Shown here in pieces: positions 1 through 13,200 of a stretch of 64,000 nucleotides of DNA; the stretch's first letter is position 1, and every line of letters starts with the position of its first letter. Source of the stretch: Kappaphycus alvarezii. Its lineage: Eukaryota > Rhodophyta > Florideophyceae > Gigartinales > Solieriaceae. A program made the translations under genes and the position numbers. The stretch covers positions 806,001 through 870,000 of the forward strand of contig NADL03000512.1 of the NCBI GenBank assembly GCA_002205965.3. Reading direction: 5' to 3'. The notes under the pieces were generated by a model. The model was not told where the DNA came from, searched no databases, and saw only the letters and a list, made by a program, of their open reading frames with translations.

Positions 1-103
1 GCGGCAAAAGTTTTGCTCTTGTTTGGAACACGCGGCAAAATTTTTGCTCTTGTTTGGCACACACGGCAAAATTTTTGCTCTTGTTTGGCACACACGGCAA
101 AAT
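1..103. repeat. 31-bp tandem repeat, about 3.3 copies, cut by the window edge
   Basis: Copies begin at 1, 32, 63 and 94 (the last partial). Each has the core CGGCAAAATTTTTGCTCTTG followed by TTTGGCACAC, and the copies differ by one to three bases. The array probably continues to the left of the window. The unit is direct and has no spacers, so it is a simple tandem array. Confidence 0.85.
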
Positions 104-2398
104 GTTTTTCCATAGCAAAACGAAATGTGTCATACTGGCATATCAAGCGATATCGATTATATTGCCACCGACAAGTCATCTTCCAAACGGTCCGATATCA
201 AATATAGTTGACTCATGCAAATTTTGTGATGTAAAAAGACCATGTCATCCTTGTGCAGCATCTATAAGTTGTGTTGATCACTTCTTTATGGAAATTTTGG
301 ATATTTTCATATCATGGGCTCAGTTACCAGAAATTCTACTGCTGCTATTGACCCCCCCTTGAAAATGGAAAATTGTACTAATTCTTTTGAAAATCTCTGG
401 TTAACACCCGTTTGGGACCCTAATAACAAAATGGAGATCAGGCTTGACAATAATAATTGTAAGAAATATCTAGAGGAAAAGGGGATTTTGTTTTGTCCTA
501 CTGGTTCTCGCCGCCACAAAAAATTCTATTGAATCGAAACAAAAATATTGAGAGATATTTTCATAGTTTTGAAATTATCTGACTCCTATGAAGTGACACT
601 GTTCGCGTTGCTCGAAGGTTTCAAATATCGAATGATTCATATGGAAGCGATGCTGTCTCTTCATACCAATTCGCCACTAGTCACATCAGACCCATCGATA
701 GTACTGGTCTTCAAATTATACCGAATGATTTGAAAAGGGCTCAGGATTAGGTAGCTGCAAGGGGAAACTAAATATTATCCTGAAATCGAAGTCTGTGACC
801 GATATTACAATTAATGTTGGCTATATTGTGGAAACTATTATTCATCCACCAAACCAAAAAAGAGGAACGTGGTCATCTCCAAAACAACTCTTAAAATTCG
901 ACAAAAATATCTTATCGTTACAATTCCTAGATCGAATAGAATATTTATTAATGCGGCAATTGAAGATGTTTGTCACTCAATCTCGTCAAATGAGCTTGTG
1001 TATAAAATTAAATAAACGAATGATTTATTGGACGAATCAGTTTGTAGTTCTTTTGACGAAATTTCAGAATATTGTGAACAATCAAGTACTCATGAAATCA
1101 CGAATTTATGCGAAAACAACTTTGGAGAAAATTTTGATGACTGTGATTTTAATCAAACTGAGAAGAAAATGATGAACCAAAAAACAATGAAAATATTTCA
1201 GACTCTAGAAATATATTATCTCTTGAACATGCACCCAATGAAACCGGAAATAACTTTCTTCAACCTGGAAATTTAATTGACATTCCATTGAACGAAAATG
1301 GTGCTGTTGATGCTCACGAAAGTGAGTTATCACATGGAATAGAATTGAAATATTCGGAAAACAAGATCTAGATCTTTATTAAAAGGGGTTTGGATCTAAA
1401 GAGTGTTTACTTCATCAATCATTGGGAATTCCATCTCACATTATTTCAAATGCATACAGCACAGAAGAAAACATTTTTAAGAAGCTGTTCGAAAATTCAT
1501 GTTCGAAAAATTCCTCCGGACTTATCCAAGCACGTTTTATACGATATTAAAACTCTGGATGATGGAAAATATTATTGCAAGGCACAGATTGCTCTGCATG
1601 AAAATGAGGAAAAGGAAAAAAATCTAACAACAGATTCAGAATCTTGTTTCCAATGGCAACTATAATGTTTTTATCCATTGCCACAATTTTGAAATAGAAT
1701 TTATCAACGGTCGATCTCATTTTTACAATACGGATCAGCACTTCGCCATGTTTACGTCAGACCTCCTCGATAACGCACGGAAATCTTTTTATTGGTCTGG
1801 TCAATTCGAATTCTGAATGGCAGTTAATTTTTAATCTTGGTTTGAAATCGGTGGTTTATATCCCTCAATTATTTTTCTGTTTCCGAAGGGTCATAATTAT
1901 TGCCTGTAGTGAATTTGGTTGATAATACTCTATTAATGGACCGAAAAAATAAGGAAAAATTTATTCAAGAACCTGGGAAATTTTACAAGGTTGGTACATA
2001 TCGTACTCAATTCCAGATCTTCTAATTTTAATGCAGTTAAAATTAAAAATAAATATATATATATGATACCCTAAACCTTTATTTGATGGATCTATACCCA
2101 TAAAAAACTAGCAATACTTTATCTCGTGTGCATCTCAGCCAATAATGATAATTATGTAAATAATTTATATTTTCCGAAGGGAAGTCGAGTGAAAACATGT
2201 GATAAACCTAAAAACGTAACACAAGATAATGGGAATTCGCAAAAATATGTTTCTTCACATCAATTAAATATTTCGTATGGAGAAAAGAAAAACTTTAAGA
2301 AAACCCAAGCATAAACTAACCCGGTGTAGAATGATTAAAGTATTGTTATTTGATATTTAAAGCCAAAAGCGACCTTTACGGTTCAGTCGCAGCCAGCA
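104..2398. other. AT-rich stretch, no recognisable gene
   Basis: Only short open frames occur, in all phases, rich in Asn, Lys and Ile codons, and none resembles a family I know. A longer run of AT dinucleotides lies near 2,045-2,065. The composition and scattered stops suggest old decayed sequence. I see no RNA gene or terminal repeats. Confidence 0.5.
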
Positions 2399-2486
2399 TC
2401 ATTGATGTAGCACCGACACGGCAGCGGACTTCCACATACGCCACGCGCGTGCTTGTGCACTAGTTTCTAATTGCCTCCGCTGAGAC

Positions 2487-2894
2487 TTGTCTTCCTCTTC
2501 CGTCAGGCTGGGGCGTTGCTCCCGCCGTTTCGCCCTGTACATCCCTGTGCTTGTCGACCTTTTGACCCTTGACCCTCCTTCTCTAGCTGCTTCACACACC
2601 AATACTCTAACCCTTCTCAAATGGGTGCAGAAAGAGGCGCGGCAAGAGTTCAATGGCACGAAGAAGCCTGGGCGACCGCCCAAAACCCGACCGCTCACAG
2701 CAACGCCGACGTCCGCCATCGCATCGGTGGCTCGCTTCCTACGGCCTGTAGGCACACGAGTGACACTATCTAATATCCTGAACACGTTTAGCATACAGTT
2801 GGGACTAGCCGAACCCCAATTTTCAAACATTGAAGAAACAAATAGATTTCCCCGCGGCAAGTGCTCTACGCAATGGATATCGTCCGTAGTATAG
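2487..2894 (+). CDS. Doubtful ORF with an AT-hook-like patch
   Basis: An open frame of 135 codons in DNA more GC-rich than its surroundings. It contains Lys-Lys-Pro-Gly-Arg-Pro-Pro-Lys at about residues 59-66, which resembles an AT-hook core, but nothing else is familiar. The opposite strand is open over the same interval (2,399-2,860), so one of the two is a shadow and both may be. The frame runs into the diverged repeat that starts near 2,885, so it may be part of an old mobile element. Confidence 0.18.
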   Translation: MSSSSVRLGRCSRRFALYIPVLVDLLTLDPPSLAASHTNTLTLLKWVQKEARQEFNGTKKPGRPPKTRPLTATPTSAIASVARFLRPVGTRVTLSNILNTFSIQLGLAEPQFSNIEETNRFPRGKCSTQWISSVV

Positions 2895-3170
2895 AATAAT
2901 GATGGGCATCGGTAAGGGAAGCTTATTGAGAAGAACTGGACGGATTAATTGGCAGTCAACTGAAAATTTCAACGATAAAGTACTATCCTTACGGGGTTTA
3001 AGCTCTCCGAATTCTCAGAGGGGAAGGATAATAGGACAAATATATTCTATAGTGGCACGCTCACCCAAATTGTACGATGCCACTACATTGCCATTGCTTG
3101 GGGACCAATAAATTTGGATTGGTGCCAGTAAATTGTACTTATAGAACTGGTATATCAAAAAGCACTCCCG
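2885..3170 (+). repeat. Diverged repeat, left copy (possible old LTR piece)
   Basis: Begins TAGTATAGAATA and aligns by eye with 14,603-14,890. Shared blocks in order include GGTAAGGG, TACTGAGAAG/TATTGAGAAG, the segment near 3,005-3,030 with CCGAAT, TGCGATGCCA/TACGATGCCA and TTGCCAGT/GGTGCCAGT. Divergence looks high, roughly 30-40%. A Copia fossil and other debris lie between the two copies, in the right order for an ancient LTR pair, but the 11.7 kb spacing is long for Copia. Confidence 0.45.
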
Positions 3171-6100
3171 AGGCTTTCGCCCTGCTATTTGCGGTGCAAT
3201 TCACGTGAAGTGATCAAAGGGTAAGGAAGAATGTAAAAAGGAATAGAGAGAATGGGAGAAAGAAAAAAATATCGGAGACGGCGGCGGCGGCAGAGGCTGA
3301 ATCGAGGAAAATAAGAGGTAAATTACTGATTGCGGTGGAGCTGACCTAATTTTAATCTTCTGTGAAGCTCTTTAGTCGTTTTAGACTACTAGCTGATGTA
3401 GGAGAGCTTTCCGATCCTTGACGGGTGAGGCGAACGCGATGGGAACGCGAAACGGAACGATAGATTTGTGGGAGTAGGAGTGTATGGGGTTTATTATGGA
3501 CGTGATGGGGATTGATTTTAGGTGGAGAAGGATGTGAAATCCCAGAAACACAAGTAAGCCAAAATGAAGTATGATTAAAATGGACTGGAAGGTTCAGTAG
3601 AGAAGTGGAAGGAATTTGCGAGCGGAGGAAATGGAGTGGACGGCCTGCAAGAAGACATGAATGATTACGAAACTGACGCGTCGCTGCATTTGAGTGATTT
3701 GAGTGGAGCAGACTTGAGAGGAAAATATTTCACATAGGGGGATGGTACGCTTTTGTAACAAACTTCAACAAATATTGAGCATACTTCTAATTCATCTAGC
3801 TATCCCTTTCACCACTTCCGGCAACATGGGATAGTTTTAACTCAGAATCAAGGTAATTGCTGTGCTTGCGAGTGAGGAGGTTCCTCGTCAATTCGTCTTA
3901 TCTCCGAGTCTTATGATGTGACTGCAAAGTGAAGGCAATAAGCAACATGAGCAACGATCATTGGCTTTTGTGAAGAAACTCTGCGTGAAAAATCTGTACG
4001 TCGCTGTCGCAACAGGTGAGGGGGGTACTCGGACTTCTCATCCTGACTTGGTTGAACAATTTGATCTAGAGAGGGACGAATTATTGGGGAGTGTGAAAAA
4101 TTATAGTCTTGGTGACGGCGGTTATCTTAACACTTACTGCCTTTCAAAGTTAGGAGGAATATTCTTGTGTTGAAGCTGATATGAAGGAAGAGGACGCGCG
4201 CTTTCTCAAACTGAGGTACTTCATAGGCTTTGACGGTGACTGTAGTTGCGCAAGCCATACGATATAATGCAATTGTATGTAATAAACTCGGAAGAATCCA
4301 TCGAGTCGTCGCCAGATTGCTTTCAGGAGGATACAGGCGTAATGCTACGGGTTTTGGTGGTGCGATTGAAATCATGTTGAGAAAGGTTAATCCAGAGTTC
4401 ATCATTGTGTTGGAGTAGAATTTTTTCCGTGGAATAATTCTGAACAATGCAGAGGTTTTTCCTGTGTCTTTAATCACAGAGGCGCCAGAGATGTTTTACA
4501 GGTACAGATATGCCGAAATTGGATGGATCTGGAGTGTTTCAGTTATTGAGGGAGTATAGTCGAGTAATCTAGGGGCAACGCACGGTCAATGGTTCGGGCT
4601 GGATGTCGGGAGGACCGTAAAGATAGTATCGTAAAACAAAGATCGGCACATAAGTTTGACTAGACTCTCGGCAATGATATTGTGGCTGCGAGAGAACCCT
4701 ACACCTGAGAAAAAATTGTCCTGGAATGCTTCTCTTTCTGTGGTTAGTTTTCAAAATAATTTGCTTTCGGAAGTCCAATATCCTTTTAAAATAACATCTA
4801 AAAGAATTTTTTTTCATCGGCAAGGAGACGAATGGTAACGACTTAATAAATCGTTCTCTCAAATGCTTCCCGTAAATTGATGGCTGTATAAAATATGCCC
4901 GTAAAATCAATGAATGTTCGGGGAGTAGCATATCTTGTTACTCAACGGGTCTTGCATCACTTGAAGGAAACAGTTATGAAAATTTTAGATATATAGCCAA
5001 GGAAGATAGCATAGCCGAGCTGGGACGAGAGGCCGCTTTTTTGGCATGAGAAGAGAGTCCGAAGAGCCAATTAAACATAACGAATTACTATTCAGCCGTT
5101 TTATATTGAGACGGAATATGTTGCCGACTGTAAAATTCACCACCTCCTTGCGTCGCAAAGCCCATAAAGATAACGTAAATGTTTTCAGCTCTGACCAGGT
5201 TCAAATCAGAACACGGTGTCCTCTTTGTAATCCAAATTACAGGAGCGAGGGGTTTGATTGACCGAGGGTATGAACGAATCATTACTGCTGTTCACATGTC
5301 TAAGCCAAATATCGCTGCCACGGCAAGAAGAAGGCGGACTGATTGTAAAAAAAATTGTAGAAGTGGAATGGAAAATTATTCGTTTCACCTCGTAAAGATG
5401 TCGAACAATAACTGATCTGGCCCTGCATATGACCTCTTTTCAACTATCGACTGCAGAGATAGGACTAATCTCCGTGTTAAGACGTTTTCGCCTAACAGAA
5501 TATCTTTAAATAAAACTACTTTTCAGGTTCCCCTATTGACTAGATCACAAACCTCTCCCTTCTTAGCTTCCTTCATTTTAGTATCCATCGCTCGTTTGTC
5601 ATTCATGTTAATATTTTTCAAAAGTAAAGAATATATATTATAGAAGAAACCGAAAGTTACAAAGGCATTTATCGATGTAGATAAAGGAATATATTTGCGG
5701 TAATATGAAGATTGAGATATGGAATCAATTGCAAAATATGAAGTTTGTCGTGGGGAAAGTGTTTGTATCACGAATGAAGAAAAATTTTGTGTCCTGATCG
5801 ATTTAATTAGCAGTCAATAGACCGAACTTTTCGCAAACTAGATTAAAAAGGCCTTTTAGTGCAACACGGGCAACTTTTCTCCTTTTTTCGTAGGCATGGT
5901 CGAACGAATGAGTTGCCGAGTGCTTGAGAGCATACTAGTTACGTAAAGTGGACATCTTTTTTCCATTTCGCTTCGAATGAACGCAGCAATGTCTGATCTT
6001 TCTTCCTTGTTCGGATACTCTGGTATTATTCGAATAGGTCTGAACCTGAGGAGATTCTCGAAAGAAAAGGTCTGAGGGTACTAGACATTAGTTCCAAATG

Positions 6101-7100
6101 TATCCTTTCCTGCCTTGAAAGAACGCCTAAAGCAAGGTAAATTTCACAGCAGGGTAAGCAGCCTTAATTTCCAGACAAGTAGCACGGAGAGGGCTATGAC
6201 ATTCGTAGATTATGAGGCTTAATGAGCCTTGACACACATTTGGAGGGTAGAGTTCCGTTAAAAATTCAATGAGAACAAAGTTTTAGCCAAAAGCAGTGTA
6301 CGGGTCATTAAAATTAATTTTGTCAGCCCAATGCAGACATATGCCCAAATGCGATGAAAGTTTGGGCAATATCAACCATCGATATGCTGAGAAGCACTCG
6401 AGATTCACTGAAACGATTTTCTCGTCATAAATGAGGTAAAAAGGGTCCGAGTCGATTAAAATTATGTCTACCCTCATATTAAAGTGAGTGTTTATACCAC
6501 CTAGGGACACTAAAAGTCTGTTCGGAGCAAGCTGGATCCTTTGGAAAGGTCCAAAAGGCTTGGGTATATATTCGAACGTTTTCCGATTTTCTTATGCTGC
6601 CTGATCAAGACAAGAACTAGATCTAGGTTTTAATATTTCTTGGTCGAGTTGTTGAATAATTTGCGATGTATTTATGGGAGCTGCGTCCTTGTGAAGGGTA
6701 TTTGACGAGGACTGAAAGCGTACATATGTGTTGACTTCTCACGGAATTTTCGCAGGGACTACTAATCTTCGGTGCAAATGACGCGCCCATCCTCTATAGT
6801 GTGCTTCCGCGAGCGGAAGAGGAAATTGGAGACCATGAATGTAATCACAGACACTTTGTCAATCACATCCATAACAAATAAGGCCAAAATATCCGTGAAA
6901 ACATTATCCATCATAACCAATGCCGAGGTAACGGGTTTTATAGTCCTTAGTGGATGTGGATTTTGCCTTAGGGGGCAGTACTACGCCTCTGTGAAACTAA
7001 ACTATATATTGAGTGGACGTGAATTCATCATATCTTGAGTAAGAAGTTTAGTTACTTGCGCCTAGCCCCTTATTAGAGAGCTCCTATGTTTTTAGGGAGA
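3171..7100. other. Long stretch without a recognisable gene
   Basis: Many short frames (up to about 120 codons) appear on both strands with no consistent codon bias or known motif. A GGC trinucleotide run (GGCGGCGGCGG) lies near 3,280. The stretch is probably decayed transposon sequence leading into the Copia fossil at 7.1 kb, but I cannot assign it. Confidence 0.4.
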
Positions 7101-7111
7101 CAAAAGGCCTA

Positions 7112-10100
7112 GTGCGACTATTTAGTTGGTCTCATACCGAATTTGAGCTATCACTTGTCACAGAAGATCAATTAGGGCAAGCAGGGAATGAAAAGATTCC
7201 AAGTGAAGTCAAAGTGAAGGCGTCGAAAGCAAGAATATATCTGATCCAATTATTGGGTGACAACACATTGCGAATAATCGGTAGTGAATGGAACAGACAT
7301 AAGATGTACACCTGGCTGAATGAACGTTATGCCAATTTCAGCTCAGCCACTAGAGTACAACTACAAGCCGGGCTGTATCACTGGCGATTTAAGGAAGGAA
7401 CTATAATTTCAGAATAAATTGACCGCATGGAGTCTATTTTTAATACGCTCGATGCAATGGACGGATAATATAATTATAAAACTACAACCGTTATAGTGAT
7501 GCTATAAAATTGCTACTTTAAAGCCCTCTGGATCTATTTGTGAAAAACAGTAGATACTCATGGTAATATTTTAATGTATTTTAGCATAGCAAAGGCTGCG
7601 TTATATTTTCACACATCTTGCGCGAAGCTCGGCTTCAAGCCTCGAACAGGAAATCCATAGATATCAATTCTGGTATTTTGTGGCTCCGATAAGGAGAGAA
7701 GAGATATGTTCAGCCGAAAATAATCAAAATGAGCTCTTTTTAGTGAACTGGCAGCTCAAGGGAGATGAAGGGGAGACCTGAGAGTATATAACTCCTGGCT
7801 TGACAAAGCCATTGGTTAAATACCCACATTAGCGAGAAGGGGAAAAGGGTAGTAACAAACCGAGACTTTCGATATTTACTGTTTGATTGAGCTCTACTCT
7901 TTTTGGAGATTCTCATGTTCTATTTCCCATTTACTGCCGCTCATTTATAGAAGAGACAAACAGTAAGTTTTTAATTCTAATAATTGACTGCTTTGTCCTG
8001 GGATTTTTGAAAAAAACAGACCCTGACTTTGAGCTTTCTCGCACTGCGCATCGTTTCAGTGACTCTAATAAGAGGGTATCTTTCATCGTATGGCTACTAG
8101 CCCCAGAATCAATCACAACAGTCTGAAGCTTGGATTTCTTATAGTTAGCCATCAATGTTTTGTGTGCAGTCTCCTTTCTATTAGGTTTCCATTCAGCGTT
8201 AGGCCTACGTAGCGATTTTAGCTGTTGTTATAACTGTTGCCATTAACCACTCTTGGGGATGTACAATCCCTCATCAAGTGTCCCAATCGAGCATAAATCT
8301 TACATATACCGGCTGTTTCCGCCCTCGCCGGGTGCTTTGATGCTATTACTCCCGTTTCCATGCGACTCTAACGTTATATATTCTCATAGTAGTCGTGCCG
8401 TAGCTCTGACCCATGTCAATGCCTTACAATCCATAGTCCGTAGCCGGGTAATCACAGCACCATATCGTTAGTCACCTGTACTTAAAAAGCTAGTAATCAT
8501 AGTAGAAAACCTCATGGATTCGCTGAAAATATCACCATTAGAAGTAACATAAACACAGCGCGGGCAGGATTTCTATGTGGTGGTCTTTATGTTATCAACA
8601 AGCCGTGTCAAGAGCTAGGTACTGAACGAGCAAGCGTTACTACCAGTAGTAAATAGGGCGAAGAACTCTAGGATAAGAGATTTAGTCATGGAAGTACTCA
8701 TATGATAAAGGATACGGCTCTTTAGGAATCAGTAATAGGACTGGATCTCGTAGGATTCCGTTGAGAGAAGTGATTTGTCCTCCTTTTTCAATGGGAAAAA
8801 AGCTAAATTGAGTCTCATCTCACGGGTCTCTAAGGCAAAGAAAGCAGTCGATGTGTTTTACACAGATGTATGCTGTCCCTTCCGGTATAAACCATTGGGA
8901 GAAAGAGAGGCTTTTAACCATTACAGATGGTATGTATAGCTACAAGAAAGTGCTGTGGTGGCTAAAAAACTGAAGTGTATGATTCATTTCGAATCGTTCA
9001 AGGAAAGTTTGAACGAATGTTCGACTGTAAGATAAAACTGTTGTATTCAGATAAGAGGCGAGTATTCGTCTCTTCAGGAATATTTAGAGGACAGAGTATC
9101 GAGTGGGAATAATCAGCACCCTATAAGCCTCGACAAAATGGGAGTCTGAAAGGCATACCCGGACAATCATGGAATCCGTCCGCACTCCTCATACACTCCG
9201 GCCTACCGGACTGCTTCTGGGCAGAATATTTAAGACTGCAACTTCGCTTCGAAAAATAACTGACACACGGAAAAAATGGGGGTTAAAATCCAATAGAATT
9301 CCTGACAGGACAACGGACAAATGTTAGTAACCTTAGGATACTCGGATGGATTACAGATGGTTAAAACAGTGATAAAAAAGCTGGACACCAGAGCGAGGAG
9401 AGATATTCTCCTGAGATATTTTTCACATGAAATTATCGTGTGGGTATATTTTAACAAGTGAGCTATGCATAGTAGACACGTGAAATTCAATGGAGACGTC
9501 TTCCCTGCCAGGTAATGGAAAACAAGAAGAATCAATAATTACTCTGCGCTGAAGAATATTAAAAGCCTACAGAAATGGAAGACACTCTTCAATGTTACCA
9601 ATGAAAGTATGCAGAATGATCCGATGATATTTCTGAGAATTCACATTGCAATAGAGGTCCTAAATATAGAAATATGACATGAAAGGAGGTAAAAGTGAGT
9701 AACCAGGGAGAACCAGAGAGTGTTGTTCAAGATAAAACAGGTACAAGCACGAGTAATGAGGATCCCAACTCACAGGATGCCGAGAAAATGCTTATTTACT
9801 ACCACTCTATGAACGGGTGATGGTGATAATCCAACTAACGAGATGAGTTCATTGTCCGCAGCTCTGAAAAATACCCTCTAATGTTGAGGAAGCTATGCAG
9901 CACCGATGGTAAGACATGTGGAAATATGCTATCCAGAAAGAAATAAGAAGCTCATGGATAGAAAAACATGGATAAAAGAGACAATTTCGCCTAGCCAGCT
10001 GCTCGATTCAAAAATGGCATTCGAATTAAAGCGGGAAGCCGATGGTTTCATTGAAAGTATAAGGCCTAGGCTTTTTCGTGGTTTCAGGAAGGGTACATCA

Positions 10101-11400
10101 CGGATGTATATGCACCTGTCGTATATTTTCATCAATAAGAGTGCCTCTTTTATTTCTGAGCAAGGATTTTTGTCTCATCTTGATGTGAACATACTTTCTT
10201 GAATGTTGAATTACCTGAAGAGGATAATTTGCACATTAGACCTCCTCACGGAATCAACTTAGGACTCAGATAATGTCAGGACTGAATCTGTTAAGGGCTT
10301 TACATGGACAAAGAAAGCTATGCAATCTAGAATACAAAAGTTACGACAAGTACTACTACGCATTGGTTTCGAAACAGCTGAGGTCCATGTTTTTCTTTAT
10401 CTGATTAATGTTAGCGGATATCCAGTATGGGTATTGGTTTAAGTTGATGACTTGGTAGTTATCAAAATGTAACATGGAGGACTAAGCACAATTAATGTAA
10501 TGCTTCTGTATCGATTCGACATGGAGGATCTCGGCAAAGTTATATCATTTCTCGTAGTGGAGTTTCTCCGGAATGGAGATTGAGTTTGCTTACGCCAGAA
10601 AACCCATACGGAGTAATAGAACGTTTTTGTTTGAGTTACTGCATACAAGTTTGCACTCTAAGATTTCAGCAGCATCAAGAAAAAAAGACAGCCGTTTTCT
10701 AAAGGAAATGGTATGACAAACACAACTACAACAGAGCAATTGGTGTTTTACTATTACTTGCAATACAAACGCGAACGAGACCATAAACTGCTGCATCCGC
10801 CTCTACTACCCTTAGAAAGGCACAGAAACCAACTATTGGAGACTCGGTACTCGTAGAGTGAATATTCTAGTACCTAAGGGAGGTAATGAGATGGAATTAA
10901 ATATTTTGAGAATTAACAAAGACTGCCTATGCTAACGGAATATTCAGACGCTGACTGTGCAGAGGACTTAGATATGTGAAAATAAACGATTGGAAGTTTC
11001 ATCATTATTAACGGGATTTCTGTCTCATGTAAATTGATAAATCAGACCATTACTGCATTATCCACTTGTGAAGCTGAGTCTAATGACCTCGATGAGTCTG
11101 TAAAATGGGTCAAGTGGACTTTTAATTTTAAGATAGCTCGGTTTACTGGCAAAGAGGCCTACTACTGAAATGGAAGACAAGTATTCTGCTAAAAAAATGG
11201 ACTAACTCTGAACGCCATGGCCAAGAAATATTAGATAAAAGTACCCATTTCGTCAAAGACGAAGTGAATAAAAGGCACTGCCTTCATCTACATTGTTCAT
11301 CAGAACTTATGTTGGCATATCTTATAAAGAAAGCAGTTGGTGGAGCAATGTTTCGTTTCTTACGCGACCAAGATAGAGCAGTAGTGTGACAGCTGAAAAA
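7112..11400 (+). mobile_element. Copia-type LTR retrotransposon fossil
   Basis: Recognisable parts occur in Copia order on the plus strand: a Gag-like block (about 7,112-7,417), integrase core (about 9,030-9,270), reverse transcriptase (about 9,950-10,470, including a VDDL motif) and RNase H (about 10,920-11,140, with YSDAD and the later TCEAES motif). Integrase before reverse transcriptase is diagnostic of Ty1/Copia. One segment (about 7,890-8,330) holds a zinc-knuckle and protease signature (IDSGASSH) on the minus strand, so part of the element is inverted or a second copy was inserted. The whole is thoroughly broken, with many disruptions, and looks old. LTRs are not clear; the diverged repeats at 2.9 and 14.6 kb are the only candidates. 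Confidence 0.75.
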
Positions 11401-12700
11401 TGCTCTGCAAACACGACATTGAGCTAAGGGGGTGTTTGTAGGTTTTAATTATGGTTTAGGTCAAGGACAACTGGAGTTTATGTGTTTGAGTTGAAGGAAT
11501 GATCTGAAGGGCGATATAAATAACCCAGCGGAACTATTTCTCTGTGCAAAGTCTGTACTTCTGATTTGGTTCCCGATTTTTTTGTGCGGAAGCATGTCAC
11601 ATAGGGTGGATGAACTGTTATTATTTTAGGTCAAATCCCACTCAGTTTAGCAAGGGACTCAGCGTTGCAGCAGCCGTTTTCCGCTGGATCTGCATAGTAC
11701 TAGTGCAGTATGTAACATGAATCATTGATAAGGTGAAGAAGTAAAATTGGGGTACCACAATATTCCCACTGTGATACTCACTCAATAGATAGAAACAATC
11801 CAACTAATAGAAATATGAGCTTCAATTGCGATTGCATAATGGCTCTCATTCGACTCTTCTACGGTGACAGGGAAGCTATGCGGAGAATAAGGGCTCTGGG
11901 GGCTCGAAATATCTATGAAGTTGAAAGAAATTTCGAAAAGGCAAATCCATCTATATTGTTTGGGTAATATGATTTTAATAATTTCCTTGTCATTCGCTTC
12001 GATAGACTTGGTATTTTTCTAAATTAGCGAATTCTGTGAGGCTTTCGCTATCGTAGCTTTCTTCACTACATAGGGGCAAGTCTAACGGTTTCAATTAGGG
12101 TCTTTCACTAGAACAATAGCCTTCATTTTAATAAGCGTTCTGTGAACACAACCCGCCTCTTCTTCTTCATTAAAAAATATGAGAGGATGTAAACGGACGA
12201 CTTTCCGAGTTTCAAAACTTTGCGAGCCTACGCAGAGACTGTGCAATTGGCGTAACGGCGCTAGAGTCCAATTAGGAGCATCACATTTTCGATAATTTGC
12301 GATAAATGTCCTTTCTTGGAACTATTGGCTTCAGATATTGGTTTGTGGTACGAATTTGTCCCGAAGGTATTTACTACGGGACATGTGATAGTACACGAAT
12401 TTCATTTCGCCGATTACGTCCATAAATGGAATATGAATCGATTTTACATTGTCTTCCACAACAGTGTAAGTGAGCTTCCTGTAGTCATGATCTTGGGAAC
12501 CGGTGAGCTGATCTACCTAGCGTGTATTTTGGATCTATTTTGTGTCGTCGCGGACAAATTTATTTAATGAAATGCATTATGAGTTCATGCTGGTATCGGT
12601 ACGTGAGCCTCTACTGCGACTACGTAACAGACCTGCGAAAGTATTCAGGGCATAAATCCGTTACCTCCCCTTTCTCACTCTTTTAACCTTTACGAATGGA
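11401..12700. other. Unassigned stretch between two retroelement fossils
   Basis: Short open frames only. The frame at 12,316-12,567 might belong to the Gypsy scrap that follows, but I cannot show it. No RNA gene or clear repeat is seen. Confidence 0.35.
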
Positions 12701-12749
12701 CTCGTTCAATATTTGTTTCACATCTCCGGCCACCGAGTCATGCTGGGCA

Positions 12750-13200
12750 GGGTCTTACGATCTTCCGTTCTCTTTCAGAGCCCTCGTTCTGTCGATTTTG
12801 GTTTTTACCGACCTGGTTGTACTGTCATGCTTCGATCGCACTGCAATTCGGGTAGATCCCGAAAAGGCATGTAAGGAAGGTATTCCTCCTCAATCAGGCT
12901 CAGCAAAGCTCAGCATTACCCTTCAGCACTCAACTAGTGCTATTTTGTCGCAGCAAGGGAAGGTTACAGCTGGTGCTGTCTTATTGGTGTTCCTCAAGCT
13001 CAATAAATTTGAGAAAGCGTTGCTGTCATCTTCGTTTTTGTAAACACATCGCTTATATTAGGAGTCTTGTAACCCGTTGCTTTCTCGTCTTGCGAGATTT
13101 CATAAGGGGAATTTTCCGTTCCCTTTGCTGGAGTAGGCATCGTTTAAGCCAATTCAGGGTTGTTTCTGTTTAGAAGGCCCACTTCTATCTTCAAATAAAG
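12750..13200 (+). mobile_element. Scrap of Ty3/Gypsy reverse transcriptase
   Basis: The reading around 12,825-12,865 carries Ile-Arg-Val-Asp-Pro-Glu-Lys, the conserved segment that follows the reverse transcriptase palm in Gypsy elements (the minus-strand Gypsy at 34.2 kb has Val-Arg-Val-Asp-Pro-Glu-Lys at the same place). Weak similarity to the following connection region continues for some 300 bases. It is broken and old. Its ends cannot be set. Confidence 0.4.

Noticed and set aside
1-103. 31-bp tandem array as telomeric or centromeric satellite
   Set aside because: Only 3.3 copies are visible and the sequence to the right is ordinary; a larger role cannot be judged from the edge.
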